Positions 7,913 through 14,583 of a stretch of 44,508 bases of DNA are shown piece by piece (position 1 is the first letter of the stretch; each line of letters begins with the position of its first letter). The translations under genes and the position numbers were made by a program. Source of the stretch: DRKI01 sp011051875 (lineage in GTDB: Bacteria > Desulfobacterota > Desulfobulbia > Desulfobulbales > Desulfobulbaceae); NCBI GenBank assembly GCA_026990385.1, contig JALXDL010000094.1, positions 1 to 44,508 on the forward strand, read 5' to 3'. Below the pieces are notes generated by a model. The model did no database searches. It worked only from the letters and a program-made list of their open reading frames with translations, and was not told the origin of the DNA.

Positions 7913-9556
7913 TCAGGCGTAGGCGGGCGCTTCGCTGTCACTGAAGACCGCGTCAAAGAGACGCCGGGTGTAGGGGTGCTGCGGGTCCCGGAAGATATCG
8001 GCGGCCGGTCCACTTTCCACGATCCTGCCCCGGCGCACGACCACCAGGCTGTCGGCCATGCTCCGGATCACCCGCAGGTCGTGGGTGATGAACATGTAGG
8101 TCATGCCGTAGCGGTCCTGCAGTTTTTTCAGCAGGTCAATGACCTGGGCCTGGATGGTCATGTCCAGGGCGCTGGTGGGCTCGTCCAGGATCAGCAGGTC
8201 GGGCCGGAGCACGATGGAACGGGCAATGGCGATCCGCTGCCGCTGGCCGCCGGAGAACTCGTGCGGAAAACGGAAGGCCATGTCCGGCTCCAGCTCCACG
8301 TCTTCCAGGGCCTGGCGTACCATGGCCAGCCGTTCCTCGCGGTTGCGGCCGATGCCATGCACCTTCAGCCCCTCGCTGATGACCTGTTCGATGGAGAGCC
8401 GGGGCGACAGGGAGGAGTAGGGATCCTGGAACACGATCTGCAGCTCCCGGCGCAGGGGCCGCATCTGCGAGGTGCTCAGGGTCGCGAGATCGATGGTCTC
8501 GCCGTTTTTCCGGTACAGGATACGGCCGGTGCAGTCTGTGAGCCGCAGCAGGCACATGGCCAGGGTGCTCTTGCCTGATCCCGATTCGCCCACCACGCCC
8601 AGGGTTGTGCCCTGGCGGATGACCAGGTCCACGCCGTCCACGGCCTTGAGCACCCGGGTCTTTCGCCGCAGCAGGCCGGTCCATTCCGACTTGAGGGTGA
8701 AATGGCAGTGGATGTCCTGCAACTCGATCAGCTTCCTGCCGCCGGGGCGGGGCGTGCGCGTGCCGTGCGGCACCGAGCGGAGCAGGTGGATGGTGTAGGG
8801 ATCGCGCGGCCCGGAGAAGATGGTGCCGGTATCGCCCTGTTCCACGATCCGGCCGTTGTGCATGATGGAGACCGAGGAGGCGATCTTTCTCACCATGGGC
8901 AGGTCGTGGGTGATGAGGAGCACCGCCATGTGGAACTCCTGCTGGACGTCGCGGATGAGATCCAGGATCTGGTCCTGGATGGTCACGTCCAGGGCCGTGG
9001 TCGGCTCGTCGGCGATGAGCAGGTCGGGCCGGCAGGCCAGGGCCATGGCGATCATCACCCGCTGCCGCTGGCCGCCGGAGAGCTGGTGCGGATAGGCGTT
9101 GTAGCGGAACTCGGGCTGTTCGATGCCGGTCCGCTCCATGAGGTGCAGGGCCCGCTGCCGGGCCTCTTCCCGGTCCATGTTCCGGTGCAGCATCAGCGGC
9201 TCGATGAGCTGGCTGCCGATGGTGTAGACCGGGTTGAGCGAGGTCATGGGCTCCTGGAAGATCATGGCGATCCGGTCACCGCGCAGGGCCAGCAGCTCTT
9301 TCCTGTTCATCTGCAGGATGTCGGTGCCGTTGAACAGGATCCGGCCGCTGGTCCGCACCCGGCTCGTCTCCTCGAGCAGGCGCAGGATGGACATGGCGGT
9401 CACCGACTTGCCGGAGCCCGACTCGCCGACCAGGGCATGGGTGGTGCCCCGGCGGATGGTCAGGCAGACATCGTGCAGGATCCGGGTCTCGCCGCCCATC
9501 TCCTCGTCGGAGCAGAAGGAAAGTGACAGGTTGTCGAGTTGCAGCAGTTCAGACAT
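7913..9556 (-). CDS. Peptide/nickel-type ABC transporter, fused double ATPase (YejF/DppD-DppF-like)
   Basis: 547 aa protein with two complete ABC ATPase domains, as in YejF. First half: Walker A GESGSGKS, signature LSGGQRQRV, Walker B LLIADEPTTALD. Second half: Walker A GESGSGKST, signature FSGGQRQRI, Walker B LLILDEPTSALD. Both halves carry the C-terminal extension typical of oligopeptide importers (RDPYTIHLLRS and RDPQHPYTRRL). It would energise uptake of peptides or a related solute at the inner membrane. No permease or binding protein is encoded in the visible neighbourhood, so the partners must be elsewhere. The start at 9556 is preferred over 9634 because the shorter form begins with the family sequence SELLQLDNLSLSF. 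Confidence 0.92.
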   Translation of the reverse strand: MSELLQLDNLSLSFCSDEEMGGETRILHDVCLTIRRGTTHALVGESGSGKSVTAMSILRLLEETSRVRTSGRILFNGTDILQMNRKELLALRGDRIAMIFQEPMTSLNPVYTIGSQLIEPLMLHRNMDREEARQRALHLMERTGIEQPEFRYNAYPHQLSGGQRQRVMIAMALACRPDLLIADEPTTALDVTIQDQILDLIRDVQQEFHMAVLLITHDLPMVRKIASSVSIMHNGRIVEQGDTGTIFSGPRDPYTIHLLRSVPHGTRTPRPGGRKLIELQDIHCHFTLKSEWTGLLRRKTRVLKAVDGVDLVIRQGTTLGVVGESGSGKSTLAMCLLRLTDCTGRILYRKNGETIDLATLSTSQMRPLRRELQIVFQDPYSSLSPRLSIEQVISEGLKVHGIGRNREERLAMVRQALEDVELEPDMAFRFPHEFSGGQRQRIAIARSIVLRPDLLILDEPTSALDMTIQAQVIDLLKKLQDRYGMTYMFITHDLRVIRSMADSLVVVRRGRIVESGPAADIFRDPQHPYTRRLFDAVFSDSEAPAYA

Positions 9557-9679
9557 GCTTGGTATCGGAAGCCGGAGGATGGGGGGCAGCCCGGTTTGCG
9601 GCCCCGCTGGTGCCGGGGGCGGGCCGGTCTCCATGCTCCTGTTGTGGTTGTTTGCCGTGGGCGCGGGGCAAGGCCCGGC

Positions 9680-10828
9680 TCAGATCTTTTCAGGAAACTT
9701 GAACCCCAGGTAGATGCCGTTGCTGATACCGAGCAGGATGAGCAGGGTCTCGGAGAACTCGGGGATGGACATGGTCTGGGCCACGGAACGGACAAAGACA
9801 GCGCCCAGGATAATGGTCCAGGCCACGACCTGCAGCCGGTGGATGCTCATGCCGTTGCCGTCGTCACAGATGTCGCGCCAGAATCCGGTCGATTCGGGGA
9901 GGGGCTCCTGCTTCCCCAGGTTGCTGATCTCTGTCTCGATCTCCTGCAACCGCTGCTTTAACAGCGCATTGGCGCCAGACTCGTCCTGGATCATGGTTGT
10001 CAGGCCCTGGTGCAGCCGTTCGTGTTCACGGCGGAGCTTCTCCTGCCTGGCCTGCCGCTTGGCCTCTTTTGCGCTTTTCTTGTTCTGGTGGATCACGATG
10101 GAGCCAAGCCCCGTGCCGCCGCTGATGCCGAGCAGGACCAGGACCTGGTCGGGGATCCGCTCCATGGTCCCGGTGAGGACCCAGATGGCGGAAAAGCTCA
10201 GCAACAGCAACAGGCCCCAGAAGGCCATCTGGCTCTTGCCCAGGCTGTAGGGACCGCCGGGCGTCTCGCGCAGGGCGTTCGGGTGCGTGACCAGGAGCCG
10301 GTAGATCACGACAAAGAGGGCCAGGCAGACAAAGATCGCCGTCCAGGCCACCTTGCCCCGCACGATGTGGAACAGGATGGGCGGCGCGATCACCAGCGGC
10401 GGAGCGGCACCAATGGCCAGGGCCACCGGCAGCCGCATCCGGTAGCCGCGGTACTTCCTGCCAAGCAGCCTGTTCCAGGCCTCGCGGTTGGCATCATCGT
10501 GGGGATCGCGGACAAGGAGAAAGTCGACAAACAGGGTATCCTCGGCTCCCTGTTCCCCCACCACGGTGGCGGGAATGCCTTTCATCTCCACGTCGTCAAG
10601 ATAGAGCCGGAGAGGCGCAGCCTGGTGGGGTGCGGCAAGCAGCTCCCGTATCTGGCGGGCATAGCTTCCCGTGGCCCTGATCCGCAGTATATCGCCGAGG
10701 GAGAGATCACGGGTGCCGTTTCCCTGTTCAATGCTCAGGCCGCCGCTCCTGTCCGGTTGCAGCAGGCCGGCGTGGCTGCCAGGGGGTGCGAGCAGCATGG
10801 AAACGATCACCAGGATCAGCCAGTACAT
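9680..10828 (-). CDS. Hypothetical multi-pass membrane protein
   Basis: 382 aa, function not recognised. A signal peptide-like N-terminus (about residues 1-20, ending near SHA) precedes a hydrophilic domain of about 110 residues containing LRLYLDDVEMKG, then hydrophobic segments near 137-155, 160-178, 205-225 and 232-250. A charged, probably coiled-coil stretch follows (KKSAKEAKRQARQEKLRRE, about 258-310), and the C-terminus has two more hydrophobic segments (VVAWTIILGAVFVRSVAQ and LLILLGISNGIYLGFK). The C-terminal half repeats an LLGISxGxxLG motif twice, suggesting an internal duplication. ATG 10828 has GAGGG upstream. It is separated by 123 bases from the downstream ABC ATPase. Confidence 0.7.
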   Translation of the reverse strand: MYWLILVIVSMLLAPPGSHAGLLQPDRSGGLSIEQGNGTRDLSLGDILRIRATGSYARQIRELLAAPHQAAPLRLYLDDVEMKGIPATVVGEQGAEDTLFVDFLLVRDPHDDANREAWNRLLGRKYRGYRMRLPVALAIGAAPPLVIAPPILFHIVRGKVAWTAIFVCLALFVVIYRLLVTHPNALRETPGGPYSLGKSQMAFWGLLLLLSFSAIWVLTGTMERIPDQVLVLLGISGGTGLGSIVIHQNKKSAKEAKRQARQEKLRREHERLHQGLTTMIQDESGANALLKQRLQEIETEISNLGKQEPLPESTGFWRDICDDGNGMSIHRLQVVAWTIILGAVFVRSVAQTMSIPEFSETLLILLGISNGIYLGFKFPEKI

Positions 10829-11055
10829 GGTAATGCCCTCCCTCACCGGAAATCCCGCAGGAGTTGCAGCCCGTTGCATCGCCCCGGGGTGCGACACCCT
10901 ACCAGGCGCTCTGTGCCGTTTTCGGACAGCCAGAATGCCCTGTGGCCGGCAGCCGGGAAAGACAGGGCGCCGGTGACAGCTTCCCCTGGTCCCCGCCGCC
11001 GGTGCAAACGAACCCGGCCGCTGCCTCCTGCCAGAATGGTTACCCATGTTTTTTC

Positions 11056-11084
11056 ACAGTAGGGTACGCGATCCGATCTGTCAA
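11056..11084 (-). promoter_or_regulatory. Possible sigma-70 promoter upstream of membrane protein gene
   Basis: On the minus strand a perfect -35 TTGACA (11079-11084) is followed after 17 bases by TACTGT (11056-11061), a weak -10. It lies about 230 bases upstream of the 10828 start. It partly overlaps the decayed pfkB-like stretch, so it may be fortuitous. Confidence 0.3.
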
Positions 11085-11094
11085 GCGCCCTTTC

Positions 11095-11180
11095 CCACCT
11101 GCTCCACCTGCGCCAACGACCCTGCGGGCGCTCGCCGGCGGGAGCTTCTGTTATTGTCCGTCCCGCTGCACGACGGGAAG
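11095..11180 (-). pseudogene. Decayed pfkB-like sugar kinase fragment
   Basis: About 80 bases closely match (roughly three in four bases by eye) the 13441-13525 part of the intact PfkB gene at 13288-14166. On the minus strand it reads VQRDGQ, a stop, then QKLPPASARRVVGAGGAG, parallel to FERDGQQLEVSPATACRVVDAVGAG around the PfkB catalytic loop. The stop and lack of flanking homology show it is a remnant of a second kinase copy. The rest of the 415-base gap 10829-11243 holds only a degenerate hairpin (about 10878-10905) and no gene. Confidence 0.5.
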
Positions 11181-11243
11181 GTGTCCCAGGCCATCGCCGG
11201 GCGAGAGGGAGGAGACCGGCCCGCCCCTGGTCAGCCGGAGGAC

Positions 11244-12170
11244 TCAGGGGCGTACCGCCCGAGTAGCTCCTTTTTCTTTGGAAACAACTTTTGTTTTTGA
11301 TGGAAAATACGGGCATTTTTCTTTCCGGCAGCCGTGGGGATGTTTCGCCATGTACCGGCATGAGGTATCCGTACTGTCAGGCAATGCTATGGAAAAATTC
11401 TTTTGCAGAAAATCAACCGCCACCGTCAGTGAGGCCCGCACGTAGGCCTTGCAGCAGCTCGGCCCGGTCAGGTCGGTTATGACCCTGGTAACCCCGCTCA
11501 CCAGTTCCATGGTGGTGCGCTGGGCTTTATCCTTGCCGCATTTGGAACCGGTCAGAACGCTGACGCAGGCACCGAGTGCCGGGGCAATACCGCAAACTCC
11601 AGTCAGGCCGCAGTAGCCGCCATGGGCCTGCTTGCGGGTACGCCTGAACATTTCTTTTATGTCCTCATTGGTGACATCTGCTGTTCCCTCATTTTTTAAG
11701 GCCGCCATCAGTGCTCCCCCGGCAATGTAGGCATGGGGACATCCGAGCATGGGCAGACCGGGAAAGCTGAAGGCCAGTTCGGCGATTTCATGGGGAGCTG
11801 TCGAATCAGTGGTCAGGATGATATCCTCGATAACCCGCATTGCATCCTGATTGTGGCACTGATCGCAGATATAATGACCGTTCGGGCAGACGATATGTCC
11901 CGAGTCCGCTCTTTTGCAGTAGCTGCAGGTAAGATCAATCGCCTGGTCCCGGTATTGCAGCTTCTCCCCGCAGACCATGCAGTTTTCCGTCCGGCGGATC
12001 TCTGTATCTGCAGATTGTTCCGAAGGCAACGGAGCTGAAGAGTCCGGTTTGAGCAATTTGCCCGATAACCGTGCGAGAAAACTCCCGCCTTGTTCCCGGC
12101 GACCGCCGGTATCTTTATCCGAAGCTCAACAGCCGGAGTCTGTTGTCGCTTTTTGTTTTTTATCCAACAT
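11244..12170 (-). CDS. DUF5714-type cysteine-rich protein, probable selenoprotein (Sec at codon 15)
   Basis: 308 aa when the in-frame TGA at 12126-12128 is read as selenocysteine. The ATG at 12170 has AAGGGA seven bases upstream and begins MLDKKQKATTDSGCU, placing Sec directly after Cys; a SECIS-like hairpin follows. Without recoding, the only start available is a TTG at 12056 with no SD. The body is cysteine-rich: CMVC, CSYC, CPNGHYICDQCH (zinc- or metal-binding-like knuckles), then GYCGLTGVCGIAPALGAC, SKCG, SCC and a C-terminal CRKEKCPYF. This matches the DUF5714 family, known from anaerobes and of unknown function. A vicinal C-U pair in a flexible N-terminus suggests redox or metal/metalloid chemistry (inference). 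The MITE-like element at 12187 sits 16 bases upstream of the start codon. Confidence 0.72.
12096..12128 (-). promoter_or_regulatory. Candidate bacterial SECIS element with UGA
   Basis: Downstream of the UGA (12126-12128) on the minus strand, 21 bases lead to an apical GGUC loop (12101-12104) closed by a perfect five-pair CCGGC/GCCGG stem (12096-12109). A small hairpin with GG at the start of the loop, about 16-25 bases after UGA, is what SelB recognises in E. coli fdhF, which also has a GGUC loop. The fit is by eye; no folding was run. Confidence 0.65.
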
Positions 12171-12186
12171 GTTTTTTCCCTTATTG

Positions 12187-12561
12187 CAGACCTCGTAACA
12201 CACCAATAAATATGGCTGTATTTTTGGACAATCTACTTTTCATTATTCGTATGTTCAGCACATAATCATCCATGCCCGCAGAGCGGGCACAACCAACGTG
12301 ACACCGCAGAGCGGTGTCACGAGGTTGAGGTGGCGCCCGGAGTTCAGGGGAGAACCTGGGGGGTTGCTCTTGTTGCACCGCTCTGCGGTGCAACACCTCA
12401 CCAGGCGCTCTGCGCCACTTGCGTAATGCTCCCGTTGTCAGTTACTGAAAACTGCCAACTCGATACCTGAAAACTCAGACCGTCTTATGTCCAATTACTA
12501 TATAATATCTTGATATGCCTGCATTTTACAAATAGGTTGTCGTGCTATTTAACGAGGTCTG
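12187..12561. mobile_element. MITE-like non-autonomous element, copy 1 (375 bp)
   Basis: Bounded by 10-bp terminal inverted repeats CAGACCTCGT / ACGAGGTCTG and flanked by a 5-bp direct repeat TATTG (12182-12186 and 12562-12566), the expected target duplication. The interior is colinear with the copy at 26691-27071: both hold a cluster of four GCAGAGC-core hairpins and an AT-rich end segment, and neither encodes a protein. It must be mobilised in trans by a transposase using these ends, which is not in the window. It lies just upstream of the DUF5714 start and so may separate that gene from its original promoter. Confidence 0.85.
12273..12416. repeat. Four GCAGAGC-core hairpins inside MITE copy 1
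   Basis: TGCCCGC-AGA-GCGGGCA (12273-12289), GTGACACCGC-AGA-GCGGTGTCAC (12298-12320), TGTTGCACCGC-TCT-GCGGTGCAACA (12371-12395) and GGCGC-TCT-GCGCC (12404-12416). All are perfect hairpins with a three-base loop. The same series occurs in MITE copy 2, and most of it also stands alone at 20157-20327. Confidence 0.8.
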
Positions 12562-12754
12562 TATTGTGTTTTGATCGGGTGTAGACAATCAATCCCAGGC
12601 TTAACACGGTGGTGCCATGTAAAATCCTTCGGCTCCAGGGGGTGCAGGTTTTTTTATTTTTGTAGGTCTGATGGACTCGTAAGAAGTCTCTCCTGATTTT
12701 TCTTAGTTGAGTTGGAATTCAATCTCTTTGTTTAATAACCTCTTTGTTCAATCC

Positions 12755-13192
12755 TTAAAGGCTTCTCCCCCTGAGTTTGTTGACAGCAGTGATAACATCT
12801 GCCGCCGCTTGGTCTATCTGGTCTTCCGTGGTCATCCGGCCGACACTGAACCGTACGGTTCCCTTTGCCCACTCTTCTGGGATATGCATTGCCTGCAGGA
12901 CATGAGAAATTTCTACCGTGTCGGAATGACAGGCGGCCCCTGCCGATGCCGCCACTTTATCGGCTATCTGATCCAGGATTCCATCCGCCGTCACCCCTTT
13001 AAACGAAATACTCAGAGTGTTGGGCAGGACTTTTTCAATCGGACCGTTGCGGCAGGCCTCCGGAACCGCATGACATAATGCGCCAAAGAGCCGATCCCGC
13101 AGTGTCTGCATTTTTGCCCTGTGTTGGGTAAGATTTTGACTTGCCAGTGCACAGGCCCTGCCCAGGCCAACTATCTGTAACGTCCCGCTTGA
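12755..13192 (-). pseudogene. 3' fragment of cysteine desulfurase / selenocysteine lyase-like gene
   Basis: An open frame of about 145 codons with no start, bounded upstream by an in-frame TAA (13193-13195). It reads IVGLGRACALASQNL, RAKMQTLRDRLFGAL, LPNTLSISFKGV, then ASAGAACHSD with the catalytic Cys, and RFSVGRMTTEDQID, the C-terminal third of a NifS-family PLP enzyme. The GAACHSD form resembles the active-site loop of selenocysteine lyases (animal SCLY) more than that of IscS. The PLP-lysine domain is missing, so it cannot be an active desulfurase. It lies 585 bases upstream of the selenoprotein candidate on the same strand. The 12567-12754 spacer contains nothing else recognisable. Confidence 0.7.
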
Positions 13193-13287
13193 TTATAGCC
13201 GAGGCGATCTTATCCTGTATTCCGTGCCAGGTACATGCTTCAAGGAGTGCTGTTCACTGGTCAAGAACGGGAATTTCTTTCCCTTTC

Positions 13288-14166
13288 TCACCTGTCCCAC
13301 CTGCGGACAAAGGGGGCATAGAAGGTGTGGTCTGCAACCGTGGCGCCGCGACGGCCGACAATGGCCGAGGCGAATTCCTGGGCCCGTCGGAGTGTTGTCT
13401 GCATGGCCCAGCCCCGGACCAGGCCGAGAAGGACGACCGCGCTGAAGGCGTCACCTGCACCCACTGCGTCAACGACCCTGCAGGCGGTTGCCGGCGAGAC
13501 CTCGAGCTGTTGCCCGTCCCGCTCAAAGACGGTGGCGCCATGTTTTCCCCGGGTCAGGATCAGGGCCTGGAGCCGCAACCTGGCAACCACGTCCGTGGCC
13601 CGTTGCCGCAGCGTGCCCCTGCCGGCAAAGAGGAGGGAGAATTCTTCCTCGTTGAGCTTGAGCCATGAGGCGTCCTCGAGGAGGGAGAGGACGGTTGCCC
13701 GTTCCCACCAGGGAGGACGCAGGTTGACATCCACAAAGACCGGCTTCCGGAGGCGGTCTTTCAGTTTTGCCAGGGCGGTGCGGGCGTCATCAGCCCAGAG
13801 GGCGAGGGAGCCGTGGTAGAGCAGGGCCGCCGCGGGAAGGTCGTGTTCCGGGGCATGAATGTGTCCCCAGGCGTCGTCGGGTGAGATGGTGTAGGTCGGC
13901 TCACCCCTGTCCAGCCGGATGGCAACCTTGCCGGTGGGACGAAGGGGATCAACCTGCAGGCAGGCCGTGTCCATGCCCCATTCCTCCATGGCCCGCACCA
14001 CCTTTTCTCCCCGCCGGTCCTGGCCGATCCTGCTCACCAGCAGGGGATGCAGGCCCAGTGCCTGCAGGTGCCAGGCAACGTTGAACGGTGCCCCGCCCAG
14101 GATCTCCGTGCCGTCCGGGAAGCAGTCAAAAAGAACTTCTCCAAACACAACGACCTGTTGTTCCAT
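13288..14166 (-). CDS. PfkB-family carbohydrate kinase, probable fructokinase
   Basis: 292 aa ribokinase/PfkB kinase transferring ATP phosphate to a sugar. The N-terminus VVVFGEVLFDCFPDG and GGAPFNVAWHLQALG form the first PfkB signature; the second, DAVGAGDAFSAV, holds the catalytic Asp near residue 246. The GGAPFNVA form is common in fructokinases. It is divergent from the sucrose-phosphate synthase gene across a 417-base gap and close to sucrose synthase, so phosphorylating the fructose released by sucrose synthase is the natural role (inference). ATG 14166 begins MEQQVVVFGE; the 21 residues upstream in frame are not family-like. A decayed relative lies at about 11.1 kb. Confidence 0.85.
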   Translation of the reverse strand: MEQQVVVFGEVLFDCFPDGTEILGGAPFNVAWHLQALGLHPLLVSRIGQDRRGEKVVRAMEEWGMDTACLQVDPLRPTGKVAIRLDRGEPTYTISPDDAWGHIHAPEHDLPAAALLYHGSLALWADDARTALAKLKDRLRKPVFVDVNLRPPWWERATVLSLLEDASWLKLNEEEFSLLFAGRGTLRQRATDVVARLRLQALILTRGKHGATVFERDGQQLEVSPATACRVVDAVGAGDAFSAVVLLGLVRGWAMQTTLRRAQEFASAIVGRRGATVADHTFYAPFVRRWDR

Positions 14167-14583
14167 GGCTTGCCGCCTCCCCGTTGCGCGGGGAATCCCC
14201 GCAACTGCTTGACATTCCGGCTTCTGCATGTATTATATTATTGACAATATAGTAAAAATCAGCAACTGTTTGTCAGCCGGGAATGCATTTTATTTCCAAG
14301 TCAAGTCCTGCGATTGGCAAGTTTGAAGTGCAGGATGCAGGTGCGATACGAAGAACCGTTGCAAGACGTTCCTTTGTGATGGCGTAGTTCCGAATGCCCC
14401 GCCTTCTCCTCTTCCGCGGTGTCACGATGGGGAAGGAAATCCCGGTCCTGCTGCCGGGTTTTCGATTTCTCCCTGTTTCGTCCCCAAACCCGGTGCCGAA
14501 GCGCATCGTCCTGGAGGAACCATCCGCCTCTGCGTACCCCGATCGCTGTACCTGATCAGACAGCTACCTCTTCAGGGGATTGT
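14167..14583. other. Divergent intergenic region between sugar kinase and SPS
   Basis: The 417 bases contain an AT-rich block (about 14228-14262) with the short palindrome TATTGACAATA and TATAAT-like hexamers in both directions, the likely promoter area of the kinase gene. A lone half-hairpin of the REP-like family (CCGCGGTGTCACG near 14415) is also present. No convincing gene was found. Confidence 0.4.

Noticed and set aside
4492..7944. 1150-codon open frame on the plus strand opposite the glycosyltransferase and uvrC
   Set aside because: Shadow of uvrC and its neighbours; compositionally biased and spans a hairpin cluster and two real genes.
11100..11240. Possible cobalamin-type riboswitch in the GC-rich gap before the membrane protein gene
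   Set aside because: No B12-box sequence could be found, and part of the stretch is explained as a decayed pfkB fragment.
12273..12416. Possible CRISPR array from repeated palindromic units
   Set aside because: Units differ in arms and spacing, there are no uniform spacers and no cas genes; they fit a hairpin repeat cluster inside a MITE.
12590..12650. Minus-strand peptide LHPLEPKDFTWHHRVKPGI resembling the sugar-transferase motif RVKPGITG
   Set aside because: Only about ten matching residues, frame lost on both sides; too short to call a fragment.
14273..14400. Minus-strand peptide YAITKERLATVLRIAP upstream of the kinase gene
   Set aside because: It reads like coding sequence but has no start or SD and no family I can name, and lies in a region where the promoter is expected.
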